Positions 1 through 7,165 of a DNA stretch of 9,950 nt are shown in pieces. Numbering within the stretch: the stretch's first letter is position 1; each line of letters starts with the position of its first letter. The position numbers and the translations under genes are program-made. The notes below the pieces were generated by a model. That model did not search any database. It was not told the DNA's origin and was given only the letters and a program-made list of their open reading frames with translations. Source of the stretch: JBLHGN01 sp047616325. Its GTDB lineage: Bacteria; Pseudomonadota; Gammaproteobacteria; Pseudomonadales; Cellvibrionaceae. The stretch is taken from the NCBI GenBank assembly GCA_047616325.1, contig JBLHGN010000124.1, positions 1-9,950 on the forward strand, written 5' to 3'.

Positions 1-708
1 CCTACTGTAGTTAGCCCCATTGTTGACCCAGAGAAATACTTAGGTCTACCGTTCACCATAGAGGGGAGCCCAGACTATAGTTTTGTAACGGTAATAATCC
101 CCGCGACTACCACGCTTAAAGTTGAGGCGTCGTCTATGGCCACCATGGACACCCACATAAAAATGAAAACCAAGCTCAAGGGTGGATTTGGCAGATTTCT
201 TACCGGTGAAAGTCTTTTTGTCAATGACTTTACCGCCATGAATTCCCCAGGCGAAATCGGCATTGCACCGGGTACACCTGGTGACCTCTTACACCAGTAC
301 CTCGACGGCAATACAATATTTTTGCAAAACTCTGCCTTTGTGGCTGCCACAGAAAATGTGGTACTTGAGACAAAATGGCAGGGAATGATTAAAGGGTTTT
401 TTTCCGGCGAAAGTCTATTTTTGATTCGTTGTAGTGGCAGTGGCGACCTGTGGTTTAACAGTTACGGCGCCATTATAGAAATTGATGTTAACGATGATTA
501 CGTGGTGGATACCGGCAATATTGTCGCCTTCACCGAAGGTTTAGATTACTCCATCAGCAAGGTGGGGGGGTATAAATCTTTATTTTTTTCCGGTGAGGGT
601 TTTGTCTGCCGATTTACCGGCAAGGGCAAGGTGTGGATACAAACTCGTAGCGCTGGTGCATTTACCTCGTGGGCTCACGGCTTCAGACCCGTCAAAAAAT
701 CTAAATAA
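1..708 (+). CDS. TIGR00266 / AIM24-family protein, 3' part (5' end outside window)
   Basis: The frame is open from base 1 to the TAA at 706-708, giving 235 visible residues, so the first in-window ATG (136) is internal and the true start lies to the left. The family is recognisable. A segment reading FTIEGSPDYSF (about residues 19-29) matches the usual family start. It is followed by a Met-rich stretch, the glycine-rich KGGFGRFLTGESLF, then GEIGIAPGTPGDL, and two further copies of the FFSGESLF/FFSGEGFV type, as expected for the repeated beta-strand fold of AIM24-like proteins. The tail is basic (VKKSK). The visible part already covers nearly the whole usual domain, so the missing portion is probably an N-terminal extension. 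Biochemical function in bacteria is not established; the yeast relative is a mitochondrial protein. No signal peptide or membrane segment is visible. Confidence 0.85.
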   Translation, partial: PTVVSPIVDPEKYLGLPFTIEGSPDYSFVTVIIPATTTLKVEASSMATMDTHIKMKTKLKGGFGRFLTGESLFVNDFTAMNSPGEIGIAPGTPGDLLHQYLDGNTIFLQNSAFVAATENVVLETKWQGMIKGFFSGESLFLIRCSGSGDLWFNSYGAIIEIDVNDDYVVDTGNIVAFTEGLDYSISKVGGYKSLFFSGEGFVCRFTGKGKVWIQTRSAGAFTSWAHGFRPVKKSK

Positions 709-773
709 TAAGGGCGCTTTATAGGTGCCTGGGCAATACTCAATGCACTCTTTACAGCGCTATAGAAATACCT

Positions 774-2144
774 ATGTCACTACCTTCTGAGCTTTGCGAA
801 CTGCTGGCTTGTCCGAGTACGGGCCAGCCACTTCAACTCACTGGAAACCAACTGTCCATTGCCGACAGCGACAATTCCTATAGTGACATAGCTTACCCGC
901 TTATTTCCGGTGTGCCCTGGCTGTTGCCCAATCCTGCCAATTCTCTTATGGATTGGGGCGGTAAGTTAAATCACTTCAACCAAGTTATCATGCAAGAAAT
1001 TCAAAGCTTGGAGCGCGAATTAAAACACGCCTCTGGCGCCACCGCGCAGCGCTTACAAAAATTACATACAGCCAAACAAATATTTTTGCGCCGAGTGTGT
1101 GAATTGTTAATACCCGTGCTCGCCGCATCGGCCGGTGCTCAGCCATCGAATAAAGCGGCCTACGATGCGCTGCGCGACAGGGCGCCCACCACCCAAAATC
1201 TATTGAGCTATGAGGCCAACCTTTACCGTGACTGGGTGTGGGGTGAGAAAGAAAATCGACTGACAGCCGATTTGGTGCTGAAGCACGCTCGCGGTGTAAA
1301 CACTGAAAAGTTAATTGTGCTTGGCGCTGGCGCCGGTCGTTTGGCCTTGGATATTCATACGGCGCTGCAGCCAAAAGTGACGGTAGCTACAGATATTAAT
1401 CCTCTGCTAGTATTGGCCGCACAACATATTCTTAGCGAGAGCGATATCAGTATTAGTGAATTCCCGTTGCATCCGCGCAATAGTGAATGCGTGGCGGTAG
1501 AGCACACTATAAAAGGTGTTAAAAAACCGCATAACTTTCATTTTATTTTTTGCGATGCAAGCAACCCTGCCTTTTTGCGTGGGGCCTTTGATACGGTCGT
1601 TACGCCCTGGTTTATCGATATTCAGCCACTGGAATTTGGCCGCTTTTTGCGCCAACTCAACCACTACATCCCAGTAGGCGGTCACTGGATCAATTTTGGC
1701 AGCCTAGTGTTCAACCAAAATCGTGATGCATTGTGCTACGCCATAGACGAGGTGCAAGAGATAGCCGAGCAGCAGGGTTTTACCCTTACGGATATTCAGC
1801 AACACGAAATCCCCTATTTGAAGTCGCCCTACAACGCCGGTTACCGCATGGAGCATGTGTGGTCGTGGGCAGCCCAAAAACATGCCGAAGTAAAAGCCCT
1901 GAATACGCCGCAAACGCTGCCTAGCTGGGCGTTGGACAACACCCAGTCGATTCCCAAAGCACTCTATTATCAGCAGTTTTCACTCACCCACCGTATCTAT
2001 GCACAGCTGGCCGCGGAAGTGGATGGCGGAACATCTCTCGTTAAAATTGCCAACAAACTGGCCAAACAGCAGCAAATGAACCCCGAAGAAGCCCTTCATT
2101 TGGTGAAGAATTTCTTTGTGGATCTGCATCAGCAAAACCAATAA
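774..2144 (+). CDS. N2227/carnosine N-methyltransferase-like SAM methyltransferase with Trm112-like and PqqD-like ends
   Basis: A 456-residue protein with three apparent parts. Residues 8-52 resemble a Trm112-like segment (ELLACPSTGQPL, then YPLISGVPWLLP), but the usual second zinc Cys is replaced (CPST). Residues ~140-370 form a class I methyltransferase: motif I is LGAGAGRLALDI (183-194), the acidic residue after strand 2 is in ATDINP (D207), followed by FDTVVTPWFID (272-282) and GGHWINFGSLVF (302-313). The last two closely recall N2227 proteins, the family of carnosine N-methyltransferase, which methylates the imidazole of the histidine moiety. Residues ~403-453 (IYAQLAAEVDGGTSLVKIA, then a helix) look like a PqqD-type winged helix. 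The substrate is unknown; a histidine-type substrate is an inference from family and from egtBD lying 2.7 kb away. ATG 774 has no clear Shine-Dalgarno and lies 65 bases after the previous gene, so read-through from it is possible. Confidence 0.8.
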   Translation: MSLPSELCELLACPSTGQPLQLTGNQLSIADSDNSYSDIAYPLISGVPWLLPNPANSLMDWGGKLNHFNQVIMQEIQSLERELKHASGATAQRLQKLHTAKQIFLRRVCELLIPVLAASAGAQPSNKAAYDALRDRAPTTQNLLSYEANLYRDWVWGEKENRLTADLVLKHARGVNTEKLIVLGAGAGRLALDIHTALQPKVTVATDINPLLVLAAQHILSESDISISEFPLHPRNSECVAVEHTIKGVKKPHNFHFIFCDASNPAFLRGAFDTVVTPWFIDIQPLEFGRFLRQLNHYIPVGGHWINFGSLVFNQNRDALCYAIDEVQEIAEQQGFTLTDIQQHEIPYLKSPYNAGYRMEHVWSWAAQKHAEVKALNTPQTLPSWALDNTQSIPKALYYQQFSLTHRIYAQLAAEVDGGTSLVKIANKLAKQQQMNPEEALHLVKNFFVDLHQQNQ

Positions 2145-2244
2145 TGTCGAAAGTGTAGGCTTATGGATACTAAAGCTGACTCACTTGAGGAGTTTTTTGT
2201 GGTATTTGTCTTGCCTTCGAACAAGGGGTATTCGCCATATTCGA

Positions 2245-2275
2245 GGATATGTAGAGTTTAGGGATATGTAGAGTT
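2245..2275. repeat. Two direct copies of a 14-bp sequence, period 17
   Basis: GGATATGTAGAGTT occurs at 2245-2258 and again at 2262-2275. It lies in the part of the transposase frame that no longer matches the family. It may be a small local duplication formed when the IS end was lost; no function is evident. Confidence 0.7.
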
Positions 2276-2278
2276 GTA

Positions 2279-2292
2279 GCAGGTTGGCCTGC
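2279..2292. repeat. Small inverted repeat at the transposase break point
   Basis: GCAGG (2279-2283), loop TTGG, CCTGC (2288-2292). It sits immediately next to the place (about 2297) where transposase family similarity ends, and next to the 14-bp direct repeats. It could mark a deletion join. No T-run follows on either strand, so it is not a convincing terminator. Confidence 0.45.
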
Positions 2293-3336
2293 AATATAAA
2301 GCGTTTCTTGTGACCGTACTGAACATCACGAAATCTTTTGACAATAATGTCAGTGTGATATTCAAACAAACTAACAATCTTTTCTGAGGAAGGCACCTTT
2401 TCTTTATGGATAATACTACGTTCCGTTTGGTCGATGACCCTGAGTGTTAAATCTCTATAATGCTCCAGGCTATGAACCCACTTTTTTTGTATGGGTGAGT
2501 CGGTATTTTGTTGCTTGGAGAAATTAATTCCCCGGTCAGCTTGCGCTATCACAATGCGGACTATCTTCAGTAGATCGGGATAAAGTGCTTGTTTTTCAGT
2601 GTTTTTTGCATTGAATATACGAAATACTAAGGACTTTGCCTTTCGTCTTTGATCCGTAAATCGGATTCTATTTCCTGTACTAGATTTGGATTTTGCGAGT
2701 ATTCGACTTAACACTCTGATGCCGTCATTAATAATTTGACTATCACTTGGTGGTGCAATATCGCTGGCAACAACGGTACTGTCTATTCTTAATCTTTCCA
2801 TCGAAATGGTTCCGTCTTTTAGCCACCTGCGTGACAGCACGACGCTCACTTTTTCAAGCGTTTCAGGTGTAATCTGACGGATTGTGGCTTGTAATGTCGA
2901 CCGAGAGGGATACAAGTGATTTGGTAGTCTCGTAAAGGTACGGTAGGTGATCGAATCTGACAAATGAAATGCCAATTGTTCGTAGCTAACCCGCAACTGC
3001 TGCTTCAATAACAAGCACCGGAAAATGCTTTCTGCACTGAGCCCCGTTCGACCGCCAGACGCTTCACGACCCCCTATCAAATCCAAGGCTATTAGATCAA
3101 GGATCTCCGGGTGTTCATCCAGTAAACCTGACAACAATTTCAGCCGGAGGCCAAACTCGTGTTCTGAATAATTTTCGAATATACTTACCTGAGCAACGCG
3201 GGTCTCTAGCATGCTAAATCCTCTTTTTTTTGCTGTTTTTGTTCGCACCTTAAACATAACAAATTCAAGAGGTTTTTTTAGCTATTATTTAAATATTTTC
3301 ATGTGTTTTAATGTCTTACATGTTTCTGGGTAGACA

Positions 3337-3420
3337 CTAGTTAGGGCGGACAAGGCACTTTTTCAGGCCAAACAAAGCGGTAGAAATCGAGTTGCTGTTT
3401 ATGCCGATTCTGAGGTTTAA
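3337..3420 (+). pseudogene. C-terminal remnant of a GGDEF diguanylate cyclase
   Basis: The plus strand from 3337 reads LVRADKALFQAKQSGRNRV and then six more residues before TAA at 3418-3420. This is the signature end of a GGDEF domain, where the A-D-x-A-L-Y-x-A-K-x-x-G-R-N-x-V pattern forms the last helix and strand. The same frame is closed by TAG at 3331-3333, inside what appears to be IS sequence, and no start or GGDEF motif is present. Only about 25 codons survive. The full gene would have made cyclic-di-GMP; this piece cannot. It abuts the 5' end of the truncated ISNCY element, so loss by IS insertion plus deletion is the natural reading. Confidence 0.75.
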
Positions 3421-3455
3421 CGTTTTTCCCGTATGGTTTAGAATTTATTTATTTG

Positions 3456-3736
3456 CTAGTTGATGTCATTGTGTCGTTCGCGATTTATAGGAACGTCTCC
3501 CCATCTCGAGTTTCTAACTCGATCTTGATGAAGTCGGAACGCTTCCTTGTTCCTGAACTCCTCGTATACATGCAACTTGTTTGGGTCGTTTTTGTCTTGG
3601 ACTACTTCAAAAAAACAAAAATAAGATACCCTTCTTCATTTTTTGTCTTCGCAATATGCTCCGAAAGCTCACGGATTACTGCATTCAAATCATTCTACGG
3701 AACAATGACAAAGCCTTTTAATATTGTTTCATCCAT
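3456..3736 (-). pseudogene. Degraded antibiotic biosynthesis monooxygenase (ABM)-domain protein, quinol monooxygenase-like
   Basis: Read on the minus strand from ATG at 3736, the product begins MDETILKGFVIVP, meets a TAG at 3695-3697 (codon 14, where relatives have Glu), and continues NDLNAVIRELSEHI and KNEEGYLIF. In the A/T-rich tract near 3609-3621 the frame must shift, after which it reads VVQDKNDPNKLHVYEEF, NKEAFRLHQDRVRNSRWG and ends at TAG 3456-3458. Joined, this is a complete ~93-residue ABM-domain protein with the HVYEEF and H-Q-x-R-V blocks typical of small dimeric heme-free monooxygenases. The span of 281 bases is not a multiple of three, agreeing with one frameshift. A ribosome-site-like AGATCAGG precedes the ATG. 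One nonsense codon plus one frameshift makes real decay more likely than sequencing error. Confidence 0.8.
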
Positions 3737-3819
3737 TACCTGATCTCTGACTTCGTACAGCGTTGTTCTAATAATTGTTGTGTCTCTGCTATTTTCGAGT
3801 AACAGCGCTTTACCCCAAA

Positions 3820-4482
3820 CTACTCACTTTCAATGGCCGGACAGGGAAAAAATATTCTTGTTGATCTGTGATATTCAAAAACGCGCCCTTTAAATTCCAG
3901 CCATAACACGCAGCCCGGAATATCTGTCTGTGTGTAGCTTACGCCTGCTTTTGGGCAGCCGAGACTTGCTTCTTTCCAGTTTACTTTGTCGATACTTTTC
4001 ACCTTTATATCTTTCGCGGAGACACCCAGTTTTTGGGCGAGGTCGGCTTTCGAGTTTTCCGTCAATAATTTAAGTTGTAGGGTGACCAATTTAATTGGGG
4101 CGGCATTTTCAGGGTCGCTGTTAATCTTGCTATCGGCGCATACGACCGCGCGTTGTTTGGCCGTATGTACGCGATAGGTTTTACCCTTACTTTCCAAAGT
4201 CACCAAAAACCCTAGAATAATAACTTGAGGGTAATTAAAACCGGGTTTAGGCCAGCCTAGGCTGGCACCGGGCCAATCAACAGCTTTCGCTGTTAATGAT
4301 TTTTACAGCGCCAATATCCACCGATAAACCCCTGCTGACGCTTGCCTGAGCCAAGGCTTCGGCGGCGCGGCGTCCATCCAGTCTTTCAGCGCCGGGAGTT
4401 TTAGTTTCCATCGCAGTTCCCTCAATGGCAAAGACAGCCAGAAAACAGATAAAAGAGGTCAATATAAACACTGTTTTTTCAT
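3820..4482 (-). pseudogene. Exported two-repeat 'SLGCP' protein of unknown function, disrupted by two frameshifts
   Basis: Three minus-strand frames join into one sensible protein. ATG at 4482 starts MKK, but the signal peptide continues (TVFILTSFICFLAVFA) only if one A is added to the six-A tract at 4474-4479. The second frame runs to TGA at 4277-4279. Removing one base near 4282 gives VDWPGASLGWPKPG, which continues in the third frame to TAG at 3820-3822. That last frame contains a second copy, VNWKEASLGCPKAGVSYTQ, with matching downstream LE-x-KG and H-x-x-x-x motifs and a late Cys. The product is thus a periplasmic or secreted protein with two copies of a family I know only as conserved hypothetical. 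In the first copy the conserved Cys is Trp, so it may have been decaying before the frameshifts. Two sequencing errors in homopolymer-type sites remain possible. Confidence 0.65.
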
Positions 4483-4672
4483 AAGTTTTCGCTATTAATA
4501 TACCTAACAAAACGCTTCAATCCCTTGACCCATCAACAGAAATAGATCGGCAGGACGGGTTTGGGGAATTTACAGGGACACATTAGCGTAGAACGCAATG
4601 GTATGTCATTTGTTCTGGTGCCATTCCACGACCGGAAGACTGCGTCAGGCTGAATCGTGTATGATCGAAATT

Positions 4673-4700
4673 TTGACTAAAACTTGGGTTATTATAGATT
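4673..4700 (+). promoter_or_regulatory. Possible sigma70-type promoter for the egtB operon
   Basis: TTGACT at 4673-4678 matches five of six -35 bases. After a 16-base spacer comes TAGATT (4695-4700), a four-of-six match to the -10 box. It lies about 120 bases ahead of the egtB GTG and on the right strand. No operator repeat for the LysR protein is obvious beside it. The call rests on sequence match only. Confidence 0.35.
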
Positions 4701-4809
4701 TGTGTTGCATAGATGGAACGCGATGCTCAATAATTGGGCCTGTTAATCCATAATGTATCGTCCTATGATGATTGCTCTTTAGTGCGTTATCAACGGTAGT
4801 TCAGCCATC

Positions 4810-4814
4810 GGGAG
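4810..4814 (+). promoter_or_regulatory. egtB ribosome binding site
   Basis: GGGAG ends 6 nt before the GTG at 4821 and supports this GTG rather than a downstream ATG (residue 12) as the start. Confidence 0.6.
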
Positions 4815-4820
4815 CGGCAA

Positions 4821-6179
4821 GTGGAAACTCAAAACACGCTGTTGAATCAATATATGGCAACGCGTCGTCAGACGATGCGTTTGGCCGAGGGACTCTCTGC
4901 CGAAGACCTTACAGCACAATCTATGCCCGACGCCAGCCCCGGTAAGTGGCATTTGGCCCACACCACCTGGTTTTTCGAAACATTTATACTGCAAAAGTTT
5001 AGCCCCAATTTTGAGTGGTTTAATCCACATTTTTGCCATTTGTTCAATTCCTATTACGAATCGGTGGGCAGTCGGCATGCTCGTCCGCAGCGGGGTTTGT
5101 TGACACGCCCCGCGTTAGACCAGGTGATTGAATACCGCCAACACGTAGATACCTTGATGCACCGCGCAATGGAGTGCGAACCCGAGGTACTTGCACCGCT
5201 GGTGACAATTGGCCTGCACCACGAGATGCAGCATCAGGAATTATTTTTAACCGACATTCTGCATCTCCTTTGGCACAGCCCCATGTTTCCTTCTGTTATC
5301 AATGTAGCTGCATCGACATCGACATCTGGAGCGAAACAGCAAGGCAGTCCAGAGTACGAGACAAAGAACCGAAGCTCGAACCCATCACCCGTGAGCATGC
5401 AGGCATTTGAAGGTGGGCTCATCGAGGTAGGTGTAACAGATGAGCTAAATAAGGGCGAACAAACATCGGCAAATGATTGTTGGACGAATTTTAGTTTTGA
5501 CTGTGAACGACCGCGCCATACCACCTTTGTGCACCCATTTCGACTGGCCTCGCGTTTGGTTAACAATGGCGAGTGGCTAGAGTTTATGCGCGATGGCGGT
5601 TATCAAAATGCACTTTTATGGCTATCAGACGGCTGGTCCAGGTGCCAGATGGAGGGCTGGGATACTCCCCTCTACTGGTTGCAGCGGGACGGCGGATGGC
5701 TCCAGTTCGGTTTGGATGGATTGCGCGAAATCGATCTTCTTGCACCTGTTTGCCATGTTAGCTACTACGAAGCAGACGCCTTTGCTCGTTGGCGCCAGAA
5801 GCGTTTGCCGCGCGAACACGAGTGGGAGTTGGCCGCCGCAGAGAAACCCATCCGTGGCAACTTTCTTGAGTCTTGTGTTTGGCGACCATTGACGGATAAC
5901 AGCCCCACTGTATCGGCTGCCCTTGCCGGCTCCCGCGTTGATGACCTTTACGGTGATGTGTGGGAGTGGACCCAGAGCGCCTATGCTCCCTATCCAGGCT
6001 TTCAGGCGGGGCAGGGTGCGCTGGGAGAATACAATGGTAAATTTATGGCTAACCAATGTGTGCTTCGCGGTGGTTCCTGCGTTACACCCTTGCAACAAAT
6101 GCGTACCAGTTATCGAAATTTCTTTTACCCCCACCAACGTTGGCAATTTTCCGGCTTAAGGCTGGCAGAGGATCTTTAA
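4821..6179 (+). CDS. egtB: Ergothioneine biosynthesis protein EgtB (iron-dependent hercynine C-S bond-forming enzyme)
   Basis: EgtB is a non-heme iron enzyme that uses O2 to join the imidazole C2 of hercynine to the sulfur of gamma-glutamylcysteine or cysteine, forming a sulfoxide. The 452-residue product has the expected two domains. The DinB-like N-terminus (1-~155) carries GKWHLAHTTWFFE (H47) and LHHEMQHQEL (H134, H138), corresponding to the three-His iron site known from mycobacterial EgtB. The C-terminal formylglycine-generating-enzyme-like domain (~195-450) shows GDVWEWTQS, CVLRGGSC and RTSYRNFFYPHQRW. Between them, residues ~160-196 form a Ser/Thr/Pro-rich linker that looks longer than needed. 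GTG is chosen as start because of the GGGAG site 6 nt upstream and because it gives a normal N-terminus. The stop codon is one base before the egtD ATG, so the two are co-transcribed. Whether it prefers gamma-glutamylcysteine or cysteine cannot be told from what I see. Confidence 0.93.
   Translation: METQNTLLNQYMATRRQTMRLAEGLSAEDLTAQSMPDASPGKWHLAHTTWFFETFILQKFSPNFEWFNPHFCHLFNSYYESVGSRHARPQRGLLTRPALDQVIEYRQHVDTLMHRAMECEPEVLAPLVTIGLHHEMQHQELFLTDILHLLWHSPMFPSVINVAASTSTSGAKQQGSPEYETKNRSSNPSPVSMQAFEGGLIEVGVTDELNKGEQTSANDCWTNFSFDCERPRHTTFVHPFRLASRLVNNGEWLEFMRDGGYQNALLWLSDGWSRCQMEGWDTPLYWLQRDGGWLQFGLDGLREIDLLAPVCHVSYYEADAFARWRQKRLPREHEWELAAAEKPIRGNFLESCVWRPLTDNSPTVSAALAGSRVDDLYGDVWEWTQSAYAPYPGFQAGQGALGEYNGKFMANQCVLRGGSCVTPLQQMRTSYRNFFYPHQRWQFSGLRLAEDL
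6167..6172 (+). promoter_or_regulatory. egtD ribosome binding site inside the end of egtB
   Basis: AGAGGA lies 8 nt before the egtD ATG (6181), within the last codons of egtB. It fits efficient or coupled translation of egtD. Confidence 0.7.
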
Positions 6180-6180
6180 T

Positions 6181-7134
6181 ATGCAAAATGCCCTGCTTGA
6201 ACGCGAAGTTTCATCAATTAGCCAGCAGTTTGGTATCGATGTGATTGAAGGACTCTCACAAAAACGTAAACAGCTGCATCCGAAATATTTCTACGATGAG
6301 CAGGGTTCTGCCTACTTCGATGAAATTTGCGCGCTCGACGAATATTATCCCTACCAGAGCGAAATAGACTTACTGCCGCGAGTCACCCAGGAGTTGGCCA
6401 CTATGTTGACGGAAGATTACGCTGTTATTGAGTTTGGTGCGGGGTCTTTACAGAAAATTAAGCCGCTATTAAGCCATGTTCGGGGGGTAAAGCGTTTTAT
6501 TCCCATCGATATATCGGGTGAGCATTTGCGCGAGTCTTGCGCTGCCTTGCAGCGTGAATTTCCGCATTTAAAAATCCAAGCCATTGAAGGTGACTTTACT
6601 CGTTCAACCAAAATCGGAGGAAATATAGAAGAGAAAAAACTTGGCTTTTTCCCAGGTTCTACCATAGGTAATTTTACTCCTGGAGATGCGCAAGAATTTT
6701 TATCGAATGCCAAAAAAACCTTAGGCGAACACAGCCATCTATTGGTTGGCGTCGATACTAAAAAATCTCCCGCAATACTGCATAGCGCCTACAACGACTC
6801 CTTGGGTGTAACAGCTAAATTTAATTTAAATATTTTAGACAGGATTAATCGCGAACTGGACGCCGACATTCCTGTGGGAAAATTTGAACACTACGCCCAC
6901 TACAATACTACAAAGGGGTGTATTGAAATGCACTTGGTCTGCCTTGAAAAACATTCGGTAGACATTGACGGCGTTCGTATAAATTTTGAGATGGGCGAAA
7001 GTATTCACACCGAGAGCTCCTACAAATATGCACCCAGTGAATTTCGCACCTTGGCTTTAAATGCTGGATGGCAAGTGGAAAAAATGTGGCTAGCTTCGGA
7101 TGATCTATTCAGTATGTTTTTGTTGCGTAATTGA
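6181..7134 (+). CDS. egtD: L-histidine N-alpha-methyltransferase EgtD
   Basis: EgtD transfers three methyl groups from S-adenosylmethionine to the alpha-amino group of histidine, giving hercynine, the substrate of EgtB. The 317-residue protein has the family length and motifs: PKYFYDEQGSAYFDEIC and EYYP (35-57; Y56 aligns with a histidine-binding Tyr), the SAM motif EFGAGSLQKIKPLL (84-97), FFPGSTIGNFTP (156-167; N164 at the substrate Asn), GVDTKK and AYNDSLGVTAKFNLN (190-217), and IHTESSYKY (275-283; with the substrate-amine-binding Glu). All expected active-site positions appear to be kept, so it should be functional. It starts one base after the egtB stop, with a good ribosome site. No EgtC or EgtE follows. 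Confidence 0.95.
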   Translation: MQNALLEREVSSISQQFGIDVIEGLSQKRKQLHPKYFYDEQGSAYFDEICALDEYYPYQSEIDLLPRVTQELATMLTEDYAVIEFGAGSLQKIKPLLSHVRGVKRFIPIDISGEHLRESCAALQREFPHLKIQAIEGDFTRSTKIGGNIEEKKLGFFPGSTIGNFTPGDAQEFLSNAKKTLGEHSHLLVGVDTKKSPAILHSAYNDSLGVTAKFNLNILDRINRELDADIPVGKFEHYAHYNTTKGCIEMHLVCLEKHSVDIDGVRINFEMGESIHTESSYKYAPSEFRTLALNAGWQVEKMWLASDDLFSMFLLRN

Positions 7135-7165
7135 TATCATGCAAGCCAATGTCTAAGCGCTTCTA

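Larger units (their letters stand above)
2181..3212 (-). pseudogene. ISNCY-family transposase, C-terminally truncated
   Basis: The open frame gives 343 residues from ATG at 3212. I prefer this start to one 15 codons upstream because AGAGGA lies 6 nt before it (3219-3224) and because family members begin close to the QVSIFENY segment found here. Recognisable family blocks are SEHEFGLRLK, LDEHPE, GLSAESIFRCLLLKQ, SYEQLAFHL, then RIDSTVV carrying the first catalytic Asp (residue ~144), and finally TDIIVKRFRDVQYGHK (~287-302). After that the family should continue into the second Asp and the Glu of the DDE site. Instead there are ~40 unrelated basic residues and a stop. Relatives are roughly 450 residues, so the catalytic core is incomplete and the copy should be inactive. 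It is oriented against both flanking intact genes. Confidence 0.8.
2181..3336 (-). mobile_element. Truncated ISNCY-family insertion sequence remnant
   Basis: An IS copy on the minus strand, defined by its transposase. The 5' end is probably near 3336: just beyond it the plus strand becomes coding sequence for a GGDEF C-terminus, and read on the minus strand the IS would begin TGTCTACCCAG. The other end is lost. Family similarity of the transposase stops near 2300 and only ~150 bases separate that point from the methyltransferase stop codon, too little for the missing third of the gene plus a terminal repeat. I could not find a partner terminal inverted repeat on the left, which fits a deletion. 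Exact borders are approximate. Confidence 0.6.
4483..4820. other. Intergenic region upstream of egtB
   Basis: No gene is recognisable in these ~340 bases on either strand. They contain a possible egtB promoter (4673-4700), a short GCGT-AGA-ACGC hairpin (4586-4596) and the egtB ribosome site. The egtB gene and the minus-strand SLGCP pseudogene diverge from this region, so it would once have held promoters for both. Confidence 0.6.

Noticed and set aside
709..773. Terminator or promoter between the first two genes
   Set aside because: AGCGCT-like words occur but form no stable stem with a T-run, and no good -35/-10 pair is seen.
988..1374. Minus-strand 128-residue open frame
   Set aside because: It is antisense to the methyltransferase core and has no recognisable motif.
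3453..3743. Plus-strand 96-residue open frame
   Set aside because: It starts with TTG, matches nothing I know, and lies exactly opposite the degraded ABM gene, so it is a shadow.
4277..4510. Minus-strand 77-residue open frame as a separate small exported protein
   Set aside because: Its start would be TTG, and its end joins cleanly to the next frame by a one-base shift, so it is better read as the first part of the frameshifted SLGCP protein.
4555..4670. Possible remnant of a REP-associated (Y1/IS200-like) transposase element
   Set aside because: A minus-strand TYHCVLR followed by stop and CV faintly recalls the YYHC-x-x-R-CV start of these proteins, and the TTTACAGGGACACATT stretch looks familiar from such element ends, but the match is too short to support a call.
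5625..6146. Minus-strand 173-residue open frame
   Set aside because: It is antisense to the conserved C-terminal domain of EgtB and has no recognisable motif.
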